Positions 32,356 through 43,879 of a DNA stretch of 64,000 nucleotides are shown here, in pieces. The notes under the pieces were generated by a model. The model was not told the DNA's origin and made no database searches. It saw only the letters and a program-made list of their open reading frames with translations. This stretch comes from Locusta migratoria (taxonomy: Eukaryota; Arthropoda; Insecta; Orthoptera; Acrididae): contig CM048744.1 of assembly GCA_026315105.1 (NCBI GenBank), positions 366,999,159-367,063,158 on the forward strand, given 5' to 3'. Position numbers and translations under genes: made by a program. How positions within the stretch are numbered: the first letter of the stretch is position 1; every line of letters begins with the position of its first letter.

Positions 32356-32934
32356 ATTTAGTACATTGACATGATCGTGAGTTAATGGATACGAACTAAT
32401 CGGTTCTTTAGTTCTTTCAACAACATTTTAGCTGCACAATGATACGATGCTCAAGAAATATAGGTTTTGCCTTCGTTTGCACTCTAGGAAGTGATTTATT
32501 TTCATTAGACATAAATGGGGAAATGTCACTACCTCCTTCTTTAATGATGCTTAATTTCAACACAGGTGTATAACTAGAAATATAGTCACACACTGTGCCG
32601 AGAGTTAGCACGTGTGATCCCCACTGCAATCGAACGTAGCAGGTATGGCAGCCGCTAACGGTTAATATCGACGCACTGTAACCCACAGTCACTTTTAGGT
32701 AAAAACTGTTTTGATATTTAAGCGATATGCTGGGAGTCAACCCAGGGCGATGAGGACGCTCACGCAGCCGGTACATCTCCTCGTTTCATCATCACAATCA
32801 CCACGGTATTACTCGCTGTTAGCAAACAGTGCCACTCTGGCGGTGCTCAAATGTCAAGCCTCGGCCTATCCTCGACCTGTGTGACTGCGAGGTGATTATG
32901 TCGTACACGCAACTGCTGGTTAGAACCGCTGTTA
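32356..32934. other. Unassigned sequence
   Basis: The frame 32417-32776 (minus) has no recognisable domain. No repeats were recognised before the mariner terminus at 32935. Confidence 0.35.
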
Positions 32935-34150
32935 CGAGGAGCGTTCAAAAAGTCCGTGCAAAAATAAAAACTAGGAACGTGTTTGGGGAAAACCATTTTT
33001 ATTTTTCGACATAGTCTCCTTTTTAGACTAATACACTTCGTCCAATACTGATCTAATTTGATGAACCCTTCCGAATAATAGGAATTGTCCAAGCCTGCGA
33101 ATTAGCTATCAGTTTCTGCAACACCTCCTCCTTTGAATGAAATCTTCGTCCCGCCAGCCATTTCTTTAAATTGTGGAACAAATAGTAGTCCGAGGGAGCC
33201 AAGTCTGGAGAATAGGGGCGATGTGCAACGAATTGGAATCCTATTTCCAATAATTATGCGAGCACAACTGTTGAAGTGTTTGCTGGTGCACTGTCGTAAT
33301 GGAAAATCATTTTTTCGTGAGCTAATTGCTGGCATTTTTCTTGTATCTCGGTTTAAAACGGTCCAATAACGATGAATAATATGCACCTATAATAGTTTTA
33401 CCCTGTTCCAAGTAGTAGATGAGGATTACCCCTTACAAATTCCAAAGACCGTCACCATAACCTTTCCGGCCGAAGGACCGGTTTTCGCCTTTTTTGGTGC
33501 AGATTCTCCCTTGGTAACCCGATGTTTAGATTGTTCTTTGGAGTATAGTAATGTGTTTCATCCACAGTGACGACGCTTAAAGTCCTGCGCATTCTTCTTG
33601 AACAGCTGCAAACCTTCGCTGCAACACTTCACACGATTCCGTTTTTGGTCAAGCGTGAGCAATCGAGGCACCCAACTTGCGGATAGCTTTCTCACGTCCA
33701 AATATTTATGCAAAATATTATGTACTCGTTCATTCGAGATGCCCACAGCACTAGCAATCTCACGCAACTTAACTCTTCTGTCATATCATGGATTTTATCA
33801 ATGATTTTTGGAGTCGTAGCCTCCACAGCGTCACTTGTGCCCATAATCCCACTCAGATCAGTTGTAATGGAAGGTGTAGAGCCACCATAATGTTTATCAA
33901 GCTTCTCTTTAGTCTCCTGAGGCGTTTTGCCTTTCATAAAGTAATGTAAGCACCACACGAAAGTCTTATTCGTCCATTCTTTGACAATCACGAGACTTCC
34001 TTGATTCACACGAATGCCAAACACCAAGAAATAGACCAGTATGGCTGAAACTTGATGTGCGTTCTTTCCAAACATGCTACAAACTAAACATGACCGCGAT
34101 ACGCGTCGGTGGTGCCATCTGTCGGATTTTCCACAGACTTTTCAACCGCA
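32935..34150 (-). mobile_element. mariner element, antisense, broken transposase
   Basis: The 3' terminus cgaggagcgttcaaaaagtc follows a TA at 32933-32934. The opposite end is decayed near 34130-34150 (gacttttcaaccgc). Complement frames in order: MFGKNAHQ at 34075, GKTPQETKEKLDKHYGGSTP (N-terminal domain), EATTPKIIDKIHDM, VREIASAVGISNERVHNILH (second helix-turn-helix), then WVPRLLTLDQKRNRV. The first catalytic Asp block is degraded. VAHRPYSPDLAPSDYYLFHN near 33210 carries the third Asp. Frameshifts separate these blocks. The length fits a full mariner. Confidence 0.85.
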
Positions 34151-34489
34151 TTGAATCAGAGAGCCTCTGAATGGCTTGTTGGGTTCTAGCAGACCGTGCT
34201 ACAACCACAAGCTGATTTGCTGCAGCAATGGGTGTTGTATCTCGGGCCAGTCGTTTCACATTCATCAACCAAACGTTTTCGACAGGCTAGACATTGAGAG
34301 AACAGAGGGACCAAAGCAGCAATGCAACCAGAAACCAGATGGGAAACGAAGAAGTCTTGAACATAATTTGCCATGTGTGGCGCATTATCCTGTTGAAACG
34401 TGGCTCGGAAGTATGGAGTGCAAGAGGCTCCAACACTTCGTGCCTGTGACTTTCGCTCATTACTGCGCCTGGATGCTTCTATAGGCATG
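34151..34489 (-). pseudogene. Tc1-like transposase C-terminal fragment
   Basis: Complement frames give FQQDNAPHMANYVQDFFVSH (the second catalytic Asp in QQDNAxxH) and, after a frame change, VKRLARDTTPIAAANQLVVV then AIQRLSDSMRL, the C-terminal helices of Tc1 transposases. The mariner abuts it on the low side and a SINE on the high side, so both ends are truncated. Confidence 0.68.
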
Positions 34490-34650
34490 TAGTAGTATGG
34501 TAGCTTACAAACAACTTAAACCAAGGTAAACTAACCTAAGGACAACACAAACATCCATGCTTGAGGAGGACTCAAGCGCCCGACGGCGATCGGCCGCGCG
34601 CACTGCAGCAATGCGCCCCAGTACGCGGGGCTAATCCGCCGCGGCTCTTA
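34490..34650 (-). mobile_element. SINE1 subfamily b, antisense
   Basis: Shares tagcttacaaacaacttaaa, ccaaggtaaactaacctaag and aacacaaacatccatgc with the copy at 45783-45983. The tRNA-like head near 34590-34650 is diverged. No clear TSD. It separates the Tc1 fragment from the DUF4817-type transposon. Confidence 0.7.
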
Positions 34651-34677
34651 TTTCCACATTACGTAACTAACCACTAA

Positions 34678-35957
34678 CGGCGCTAAGAATTCGCACGAGT
34701 CTTTTGGTCTATATTAATAAAAATGTTGAAGTTCGTTTGTGCAAAGCCGTTAATCATAAAAAATTTATTGAGTGATTTCTTTGAAATATTGTCACAATGT
34801 TGCATTCTATTTAAGATCGCTTCAACTGCACGCGAGCCATGTAACGGACATCCATTATGTTGAAAGTAAATCGCCATTCAGTGAAACATCTTGTAGTAAA
34901 ATCGGTAGAACATTACGTAAGAAATCGGCATGCATTGCAACATTTACGTTGCCATCGATAAAATAGGGGCCAATTATCCTTCCTCACATAATGCCACACC
35001 ATCCGCCAAGGTCACTGATGGTCCACGTGTCGCAGCCATCGTGAAATTTCCGTTTCCCAATAGTGCCCATTATGCTGGTTTATGTTACCTCTGTTTGTGA
35101 ATGACGCTTCGTCACTAAACAGAACGCGTGAAAAAAAATCTGTTATCGCCCCGAAATTTATTTTGTGCCCAGTGGCAAAACTGTACACGACGTTCAAAGT
35201 CTTCGCCATGCAAATCCTGGTGCGTAGAAATATGGTACGGGTGAAATTTATGTTGATGTAGAATTCTCAACACCGACGTTTTTGAGTTTCCCGATTCTCG
35301 CTCAATTTGTCGGCTACTGAAGTGCGGATTAGTCGCTACTGCAGCTAAAACACTTACTTGGGCAACATCATTTGTTGCAGGTCGTGGTTGGCGTTTCACT
35401 CGTGGCTTAACACTTCCTGTCTCTATAAATAAAGTAACTATCCGACGAAAGGTCCGGACACTTCGATGATGCCTTCCACGATAACGATAAACATACATAG
35501 CACAGGCCCATTGGGCATTTTGATCACAATAGCCATACATAAATACCATATCGTCCTTTTCTGCAATTGGTAAACGATCCATTTTGACACGAGTAATGTA
35601 TCACGAAGCAAATACCGTCCGCACTGACGAGATATTACGCGATACCACGTACTTATACGTTTCTAACTATTACAGTGCTGTCTATCACAAAGCGAGAAAA
35701 GTGTTCCGAATAAAATATTCATATTTATTTACGTACTAGACGAATATGTAATAAAAAATGAGGGTACCTATTTTTAAAAAATGCAGTTGATATCCTTTTG
35801 ACCTATGGCAGCGCCATCTAGTGGGCCAACCATAGCGCTATTTGTTTTCCCCCTTCAAGCTAGAAAATTTTTGTTCTTTGTAGTTTTTTTTTTTTCTTTT
35901 GATGCTTATTTCGTGATATATTTGGCCCGATCACTTTCAATGGACCACCCGGTATAC
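34678..35957 (-). mobile_element. DUF4817-type DDE transposon, 3'-truncated
   Basis: The complement frame 35582-35115 (155 aa) starts MDRLPIAEKDDMVFMYGYCD and carries the helix-turn-helix domain RTFRRIVTLFIETGSVKPRV. It continues with PHFSSRQIERESGNSKTSVL, RILHQHKFHPYH and RRVQFCHWA. After a frameshift, FSRVLFSDEASFTNRGNINQ HNGHYW holds the first catalytic Asp. Near 34870, FQHNGCPLHGSRAVEAILNR is the second acidic motif with Asp changed to Asn. The third motif is missing. The end CAATGGACCACCCGGTATA near 35940 is typical of this family's terminus. The family is known from insects. Confidence 0.75.
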
Positions 35958-36479
35958 AGGTTGAATCACCTAACAATTGCACCGCAAATATTGCGGAAAC
36001 GGAAAGTGCGATTGATGTGCGGTTTTCATAGAATGGATTGGTAGTCAGGGGCTCTATATTTAGCCAACAAACAGATTGTAATATTAGAATGTGTATTCTT
36101 TTACAAACATACAGTTCCTTAAATGCAACAATGGTTGTTTCTATCGTACACTGCAATTTTGGACACCAGCTGTGTAAAAAGAATTTTGAATGACATTTTT
36201 ATCACGTTTAGGTTGGCAGCCACAACCATTCAAAGTTTCGAGGGCAGAGGCTGCGATAGCGTTGCTGACTGCCGAGAAGCTATCCCCTGAGGCTCGGCCT
36301 ACTGTCTCATGACCACCAGCAACAGAAGCACGATGGAAGAAAAATGATTCATAAAAATCAAGGATACTGTTCCACGGCGAGAAAAAGTCAGGTGACGTGT
36401 TCCGTCAGAAAACGTCAGGACAGAAAACGCTGCACTAGACTAAACTTGTGTGTTCTTGTTTGGAGTTTTGTGGCTCAGT
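35958..36479. other. Unassigned sequence, possible element terminus
   Basis: Begins with aggttgaatcacctaacaat then tgcaccgcaaatattgcg, which looks like the end of another decayed transposon adjoining the DUF4817-type element, but no matching second end was found. The rest shows nothing recognisable. Confidence 0.3.
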
Positions 36480-36868
36480 TTGGGATTCTCACCAGGTGAA
36501 ACTGACGGGGAGGATATAGAAAACATTCACAAAAGGACAGCTCGTTTCATATTATCGCGTTTCAAGGGAAATGATACAACGACTGGAGAGGAAATCATTA
36601 TTCTTTATTCGTTGCGGCAAGATCTATTTGTGAAATTTCTGTCATAATTCTCCTCGGAAAGCGAACATATTTTGTTAGCACCCACCTTCATAGCGAGACA
36701 TGGTCATCTTAGTAAAATAAGAGAGATCGAAACCACAAATATTTAGGTTATCATTTTCCCTGCCTGCTATTAGAGAATGAAACCGGAGAGAAATATTATG
36801 AAAGAATTCGATGAAACCTCTGGCAGACAAATGTTATTTTCAGAGTAAATCTGTAAATGTACATTTCG
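36480..36868 (+). mobile_element. LINE-B 3' fragment
   Basis: DGEDIENIHKRTARFILSRF aligns with TEDIERVQRRAARFVLSRYR in the LINE-B copy at 61.8 kb. GNDTTTGEEIIILYSLRQDL and the 3' UTR (cctctggcagacaaatgtta then ttttcagagtaaatctgt) follow the same order. 5'-truncated and decayed. Confidence 0.7.
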
Positions 36869-36876
36869 TCTTCTTA

Positions 36877-37945
36877 GAAGATAGATTAACGAAAAGGAGA
36901 AAAACTACCTTTTTAACATTTGTGGATCTGCAGAAAGCTTCTGGCAATGTTTACTGAAATACATTCTTGCAAATTCTGAAGGTATCAGGTTAAATATAGG
37001 GAGCGAAAGTTATATTCAACTTGTTCAAAAAAGCAGTTATTAGAGTAGAAGTTCATGAAAGGGTTGCAGTGGTTGGGAAGGGAGTAAGACAGAGTTGTAA
37101 CCTTTCCCCAACGTTGTTCAATTTGTACATTGATCAAGCTGTGAAGGAATGCAAGGAGAAATTTAGAGAGGAAATTAAAGTTCATGGAGAGGGAATAAAA
37201 ACCTTACGGTTTGCTAACGACATAGTAATTCTGTCAGAGACCGCAAAAGACCTGGAAGAGCAATTAAACGGGATGGACAGTGTCTTCAAAGGAAAGTGTA
37301 AGATGAACATTAACAGGAGTAAAACAAAGGTAATGGAATGTAGTGTACGAAAATCTGGCGATGCTGAAGGAATTAGGTTAGGTAATAAGACAATAAAACT
37401 AGTAGATGAGTTTTGTTAGAGAGAAGATATGAAATGCAGAATGGCTACGGGAAGTAGGGCGTTTCTAAAAAATGTGAAACGTGTTGACATCCAATATTAG
37501 TTTAAATGTTAGGAAATCCTTTTTTGAAAGCATTTGTCTCGAGTGTATGGGAGTGAAACGTGGACGATAAGGTATTCACACAAAAAGATGAAAGAAGCTT
37601 TCGAAATGTGGTGGTACAGACGAATAATGAAGATTAGATAGGTAGATTACGTAACTAATGATTAAGTGCTGAACATAATTGGGGAAGAAAGGAGTTTGTG
37701 GCATATGCTGACTAGGAGGTTAGGTTGGTGGGGCACATTCTGAGACATCAAGGAGTCGTCAACTTAGCATTAAAATGAAGTGTGTGGGGTAAAAATCGTA
37801 AAGGAAGACCGAGGTACGAATACTGTAAGCAGATTGAAAATGATGTAGGTTGCCGTACGTATTCTCAGATGAAGAGGTTAGCATAGGACAGGGTATAGCG
37901 TGGAGAGCTGCATCAAACCAGTCTGCGGACTGAAGACCACAACAT
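36877..37945 (+). mobile_element. LINE-A copy 5, 5'-truncated
   Basis: Starts with FLTFVDLQKASGNVY-like RT sequence. The frame 37021-37419 reads VGKGVRQSCNLSPTLFNLYI then LRFANDIVILSETAKDLEEQ; FAND replaces FADD, so it is catalytically dead. The 3' part has a deletion after VDEFC, then NEEVL-like and RRGRP-like remnants, and ends gactgaagaccacaac. It immediately follows the LINE-B fragment. Confidence 0.83.
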
Positions 37946-38760
37946 TTCCTCTCCGTGATGTAGAGTACATAACATGGCATGTCATTCTGCATGAAATAAT
38001 TTCTGGCGTACCGCAAGGCAGTGTTTTAAAACGTTGCTTTTGACACTATTTGTAAATGACCAAGTAAATAACGTTGAAAATTGGCTGAGAGTATTTCCGA
38101 ATGATGCTGAAGCCTAGAGAAATGCAAGAGGATCTCAGCGTATCGATGTTTGGTGCAGGTAGTAGCAACTCCCCTCAACATTAAAAAAGTAATGTACTAT
38201 GAACTCGCAGAAATAAACAGCCTTTATTACATGAGCACACAATTGCGGAACAAGCACTGAAAGCAATTAACTTCCGTAAAATTTCCTGGAGAATGCATAG
38301 GGGATGAATTATTGATCGCAGACAACGAATCGTACTCTATACTTCACACTTACTGGAAGAATACTCAGGGAATGTTGTTCATCAATAAAGAAAGTACTTA
38401 AATGTAGCCGGTTAGTGTGGGACCCGTATCCAGTCGAAATGATAGAGGAACTACACAAGATTTAGCGAAAGTAGCGCGCTTCGTTACAGGTTTATGTAGG
38501 TAGCGTGAAAGTGGCACGGAGATGATCAGCACTTGCAGACGTTGCAAGAGAAGTGTTCTGTATCAATGTATGGTCTACTGTCAGAGTTCCTAGGGCGTAC
38601 GTTTCTCGAAGAGGCATCCAATAGACAGATTCCTGCCACATATATCTCGCGAAAAGAACATGAGGTCTATATTATAGATATTAGAGCTCACACGAAGGCG
38701 ACAGGACCAGGAAAGTGAACAAGTGAGACTGGTACACAAACTACCCTCCACCACACATTA
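37946..38760 (+). mobile_element. LINE-D reverse transcriptase remnant
   Basis: ISGVPQGSVLK near 37990-38030 is the conserved RT motif (SGVPQGSVLGPLLF). A degenerate TLFVNDQ-like and NWLRVFPNDAEA-like stretch follows. Near 38400-38430 GxVWDPYPVEM resembles the PVWDPY motif. The 3' end has the common pattern near 38540-38760 (ttctgtatcaatgtatggtc and so on). Heavily decayed; the family is uncertain but not LINE-A. Confidence 0.5.
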
Positions 38761-39135
38761 TGAAATGGTTTCCATAGTAGAAAAGTATATATCGAACTAA
38801 AAGTTCTACACGTACACCAACTGCAACCCATTTTCCATTTCTTGTGGGCAGCCGCTTTGCTGCTGATCTGAGCTCATGCTTCAGGTCTCTCACTTGAGCA
38901 CATGGATATAAAATTTGAGCGAAACGTTCTTTCCGCGCTTGTAGACTTCGCTCTTAAAAAATCGCACAAACGCCCGTATATTGAGAAACATTGGGTAATC
39001 TCGGTGACCAAGACACGACTCCACGACCAGGACACGTTTCAGTGACGTATCGTGTCAATGACCGTATTGATAGGGCAAGATCTCCGTCGTGCTGGAATTA
39101 AATACGGCGTCATGTTGCCAAAGAAAAGTTGTCGT
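38761..39135. other. Unassigned sequence
   Basis: Nothing recognisable between two LINE relics. It ends at a (TTG)n/(GGT)n run that forms the antisense tail of the next LINE. Confidence 0.35.
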
Positions 39136-39614
39136 CGTTCTTGTGTTTATTGTTGTGTTGTTGTTGTTGGTGGTGGTGGTGATGGTAGCGGTGGTCTTCG
39201 CTCCTAAGACTAGTTTGATGCAGATCTCCATGGCACTCTATCCTGTTCAATGCTCTTCATCTATGAAAAACGACCGCAGCCCACACCCATTTCAACGTGC
39301 TTACCATACTCGTCTCTTCGTCTCCCTCTGCGATTTGTATCTCCCCCACACTTTCCTCTGATCCTAAACCGATGGTTCTTTGAGTTCTCAGAATGTGTCC
39401 TATCGATCGATTCCTTGTTTTATTCAAGATATACCACAAAATTCTTCTCTACTCTCCAGTACTGGTCAGTACCGCATCGTTAGTTATGGTATCTGTCCGT
39501 ATAATCTTCAGTATTCTTCTGTAGCACTATATTCCTACATTTTTGTTTAATACAGATATTCCCCTAAGTGGGCTTCTACCAGTTTGTCCATTCTACTGGA
39601 GATAACTCGAGTTA

Positions 39615-39984
39615 ATAGAATGAAATTAACGCTCTGCAGCGGAGTGTGCGTTGATATGAAAATTCCTCAAATGTTCAAATGTTTGTTAAGCTTATGGGAC
39701 TTAACTACAGGGTCATCAGTCCCAAAAATTACAAACTACTTATGAACTACTTACGAACTAGGACGGCACAAATATCCATGCCCGAGGGGGGATTCGAACG
39801 CCCGACCGTAGTGGCCATGCTGACCGTGACTGGAGCGCCTCAGTCACCTCGGCCACCGCGGCCGGCTGAAAATTCCTCCAGATTAAAAATGCCAAGCGCT
39901 CGCTCCCGAAAGGCAAAGCTACCAGGTTCGAGTCCCGGTTCCGGCACACAATTTTAATATGCCAATTTTAATCTACCAATTTTC
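39615..39984. mobile_element. SINE2, inverted composite, in LINE-A2
   Basis: A perfect 11-bp duplication AACTCGAGTTA lies at 39604-39614 and 39985-39995. The left part is antisense SINE2 (gctctgcagcggagtgtgcg). The right part is sense SINE2 with B box GGTTCGAGTCC followed by ccggttccggcacacaattt. A SINE1 is nested at 39669-39867. The opposed halves within a single TSD match the composite at 47177-47671. Confidence 0.85.
39669..39867 (-). mobile_element. SINE1 nested in SINE2
   Basis: Antisense SINE1 (catgcccgaggggggattcg, then ccaccgcggccggc). A perfect 11-bp duplication GAAAATTCCTC lies at 39658-39668 and 39868-39878. It is the third layer of a LINE, SINE2, SINE1 nest, so the youngest of the three. 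Confidence 0.93.
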
Positions 39985-40310
39985 AACTCGAGTTACTATT
40001 TTGTATCAACGATTTATTAAATGAAAAGTTCTGTAATATTCATACCATCTGCATTTGCTTTCTATGGAGTTTTATTTACTACATTCTTCTTTAAGTCTAA
40101 TGATATGACGACTGTCTCATACATCTTACGTATCAGGGGGAATAGTGTTGTCATCCATCGTTCTCCCCAAGATATCAGTAGCTCTGAGGTAATAACATCT
40201 ACTCAAGGAGCCTTGTTTCCACATATATGTCCCTCACATTATTGTCGCAGAATCACATTTCTTTCTACAATACTGCCTTCATTTCCCTTGTATTGACGCA
40301 GACATTCGGA

Positions 40311-41639
40311 GATGGCAAATTCTATTTTTTCACAACGTAATTCTAAAAAAAATAAAGATTAATACAATAATATTTTTGTCTCTTTCTTTGAATATACTGA
40401 TGAACATTATTCTAACTAACCTTTTTGAGTTAATAAGTTTAATGGATTTTACAGAAAGAGCCAATGTTACTATGCTCCGAAATAACTAAAATGTTTGAAA
40501 GGTTTGAAACTATAGATTATCGTTTAAGTTAAAAGAATCCTTCAATTTTTTCAGTGCATTTATTCATCGTCTATATCATATTATTTGTGAAATAATACAC
40601 ACTCAGATATCATTAATGATTTAGGATGTCACCTAAGTTGGATATTTTTTTGTATATAGTTAGTTACGTTTCCACTGGGCTTTGCGGAGTCAAAAGTTAG
40701 AGTTTTTCGCTTCGGACAGAGAGTGGTAAGAAAGATATCGATATCAGGAAAAACATAGCAGACATTTAATGGATAACAGCCTGGATTATTCTACCTCTTA
40801 ATTTGGTATGTAAGTTAGAAAATTTAAACATAAAAAGGAATAGGAGTTAGATATAGTGAAGTTCGCTGACAGGTCTAATGATGAATAAGAAAAGAGGATT
40901 GCGGTTAAGATTCTATAAACAGCATACTAAACGCATTACCCCGAAATATTTTATCAAGAGAACACCATCATCATATATGCATACAGTAGAGTTGCATGTC
41001 ATTGGTAAAAGTAAGGATTGTAATTTGTAGTACGTGTTTCGGAAAGCCACCTTAGCTGATGTTAGAAGGCCAGATCAGACAATCATCCACACCAGGGCCA
41101 TAGTCAGAATTTTGTTTCGAGAGGAGGTAGGATCAGACATAAAAACTGTAAATTATGACATATATTCTAACATGTAAAGCATTACAACACAATTTCACCG
41201 GAGGGAGGGGGGATTGATCATCCCCTCGCCTCCTCCTCCCCCCCCCCCTTCAATTGACTAAGGCACTGGTTCACACAACTGCCCCTGCAGCTACTGGAAA
41301 CCACAACATCCTGCACAGATAGCCCTCTAGTTGCATTTACGGTGCGGCTATATGTATCCCCCAACACACCAGTGTCTGTGACTCATGGGGGTGGGTTTTT
41401 CGGTATGTCAGCGGCAAGTGGGGTAGATGTGCGGAAAGAAGATGTGCCTTAGATGTAAAAATAACTTTTTATAGTTTCCAATAGGGTTCTAGGGAATGTA
41501 ATACCAACTGGACCATGTAATTCGTCAGTCGCTTTCAAACAGCTAGTGATGATGTAAGATTTGTTGTGTGGCATGTGCACTTGTTTGAAATGACTCGATT
41601 TGTACCACACGGAACACGCACTCTCCGCAGCTGAATAAC
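40311..41639. other. Unassigned AT-rich DNA
   Basis: No open frame, repeat edge or RNA gene was recognised. A C-rich run occurs near 41220-41250. The segment is otherwise featureless. Confidence 0.45.
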
Positions 41640-41935
41640 AAGGCTAAAGCTCTAGTCCACACTGTTCTATGCTCTGTACCCCGCGTAGTGACTTGGCAAG
41701 ATATTCTTTCTTGCCGAAGCTTTCTGCTTGGTTTTCAAGCATTGGTCCGCATATATTCAGGGTTACACCATAATATTTTGCTGTTATACAATTCGCCAGC
41801 AGTGTTCCCACCCACGATGCTAGAAGTTTCTTCCACGCTTGCCCATTTCTCTGGTGGAAATAAAGGTTTAGTTTTCCATGGTTTAGGTGTGAGTTGATTT
41901 TCCCTGTAAAACGCAGCAAGTTGTTCGAAGATTTC
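41640..41935 (-). pseudogene. LINE-F fragment
   Basis: The complement reads FYRENQLTPKPWKTKPLF-like sequence then KYYGVTLNICGPMLENQAES, resembling the KTQxxxFHLxN...KYLGVTLDRTLTYKKH region of Jockey-type RTs. It continues to the ALALCY-like position (IEQCGLEL). Both ends are truncated, by a LINE-C copy on one side. Confidence 0.42.
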
Positions 41936-42715
41936 CGTTCTCCACGATTCTTGATTTTCGAAAGGCTTTTGACACGGTACCGCAGTAGAAACTGTTAAAG
42001 AAGGTACGAACCTATGGAACAGGCTGAGTGGCTCGAAGATTACTAAAGTATTAAACCCCAGTACGTTGTCCTCGATGGCGAGTGTTCATTAGAGACTAGG
42101 ATATAGTCGGGGATGCCCCAGGGAAGTGTGATAGGACCGCTATTATCTTCGATGTCTATAATGATCTGACGGACAGAGTGAGTTGCAATATGCGGCTGTT
42201 TGCTGGTGATTCTGTGGTGTACACGAGGGATGCAGGTTGACTTGGATCAAATTTCTAGGTGGAGTACGGTATGGCAACTATCGCTAAATGTAGAAAAATA
42301 TAAGGAAAAACAATCCCGTAATGTTCGAATACAGTATTAGTAGTGCCCAAGTGTTTGAGATCCTCACCAGATCGGTTCAAAGGAGGACATAGTTCAGAGG
42401 CTGGCGCCCAGGTTTTTAACCGGTAAATTCGAACGATGAGCGAGTATTACAGAAATGCTCTGGAAACTCAACTGGGAGAAATTTAGAGGGCCGGAATTTG
42501 AGGTGGACTGCAGAACGATTCCACTGCCGCGAACCTACATTTCGCGTAAATACCTCAAAGATTAAAGAGATTAGGGCTCCTACGGATGCATACAATTTTT
42601 CCCTCGTCCTATATGGGAGTGGAACAGGAAAGCAAGTAACTACAAGTGGTACTGAGTACCTTCCGCCATGCACCTTTGGGTGGATTGCGGAGCATGTATG
42701 TAGCTGTAGATCTTA
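41936..42715 (+). mobile_element. LINE-C copy 2, internally deleted
   Basis: Begins LDFRKAFDTVPQ (RT motif with catalytic Asp). The next motif SGMPQGSVIGPLL is seen as GMPQGSVIGPLLS near 42110-42150, and CNMRLFAGDSVVYTRDA near 42190 corresponds to the palm FADD, here FAGD. It then skips to cagatcggttcaaaggagga (QIGSKED). The 3' end has gtggactgcagaacgattcc and ends gtatgtagctgtagatc. Stops and deletions throughout. Confidence 0.72.
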
Positions 42716-43425
42716 ACGCCATTTCCTTAACCAGTAATGGCCATGCAGGCCATGCTGGCCATTCCTGTAACCATTGGATACCAATGAAGCCAGCACGCTG
42801 CTCTGCGGTAATTCTTCTCTTGCGTTCTCCATCGACTTCTTCGCTCTTAAAAGCCGACAAAGAATCTACTGTTTTATAGGAGCTTCACCTAGGTCAAATA
42901 GGTCACAGTGCCCTGTACAGGCAACCACTGAGATTTCTGCTTGTACCAAATGGCACCCCGCACCAGATGTCCTTGAGTTGACGCTGTTTAGTTCGTGCTA
43001 AGGTAGTCTCTTTGAACCTGCTCCCCCTGTTTGCGGGAAACCAAAATGCGGACAACATTTTCAAATAAACAGAATACCTGGTTTCGTCCGCAAAGTCTAT
43101 CTGATACCGTTCCTGTCCCCAGTGAAGTCGGTCCGTGCGCAATTGCCATCTAGCATGTTTCTGAAAACGGAAAAAAGAAAGAAAAAAATGATACTTACTG
43201 ACACCACTGATAGTTAACGATGTTCTCCACTGGTTGTGCCAGAGTCTAGGATACCGCAAAGCCATTCACGTGAGGCGTCGATCTTCTCGTGTTCTATGGT
43301 CTTCCGTGAGCCGTTCTGCACACACCCCATCCAATGTCAAAACACTTTGTCCAACACAAGTAGCAGTTTTCGGGATGGATGCATTGCTTTCTCTCATAAC
43401 GCCATTCAAAACATAGTGGTCTGAC
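42716..43425 (-). pseudogene. Tc1-like transposase relic
   Basis: The complement frame near 43130-43010 reads RTDRLHWGQERYQIDFADET then RYSVYLKM, fitting the first catalytic motif of Tc1 elements (VLFSDESRF). IWCGVPFGTSRNLSGCLYRA near 42960 corresponds to the VWGGISxxGRTxLVVVxG block. Upstream, at 43236-43416, are remnants of the N-terminal domain. No termini identified. Confidence 0.5.
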
Positions 43426-43879
43426 GTCTGAGTGGCAACCTGTACATCTTCTTAAGGTGAGACGGTAGGCCCTATACCTTCATATTAAATGAAGCAAATT
43501 CATGCCCCATTTTCTCAGAAACTACTGAACAGATTTGTCTGAATTTTCCACTGAAAATTAAATGATCTTTGTGCAACTCACGGAACCGAAATCGTTGTGA
43601 TACTGTAATTTATAATATACTTAGTAATTTAATTATCCTGCATTAAATTTTTTGTGAAAAATCTCAAATATTTCTATTAAGCAGAATGACTGATGCAGTG
43701 AACATGGCTGCGGTTCCACAGCTGTAATGCAGTGTTGTTTACAATCTGTGAAATTTTCATTAAAGTTTCTCTGGTAGTTTGAGAAAACGGGGCAAATGTT
43801 TCAGAATTTATAGTTTTCAGAAATGAGACTAAGTTTTACAACATGTTGTTCTAGGAAAAACTTACAGATCTGTCACCAA
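43426..43879. other. AT-rich sequence, probably 3' flank of the Mutator-like element
   Basis: No coding frame. The position downstream of the antisense transposase suggests the non-coding 3' part of the same element, but no terminal inverted repeat was located. Confidence 0.3.

Larger units (their letters stand above)
39136..40310 (-). mobile_element. LINE-A2 copy, antisense, host of nested SINEs
   Basis: The tail (CAA)n/(CCA)n lies at 39140-39190 on the complement. tcttcgctcctaagactagt and ttgatgcagatctcc match the LINE-A 3' end. The frame 39257-39439 includes RNRSIGHILRTQRTIGLG. On the far side of the SINEs, 40040-40220 encodes a TSELLISWGE and KMYETVVISLDLKKN-like segment, matching the RT N-terminus (PSELLISLGEP, KMYKTGEIPSNFKEN) of LINE-A. 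Most of the RT palm is deleted. SINE2 at 39615-39984 sits inside. Confidence 0.72.
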
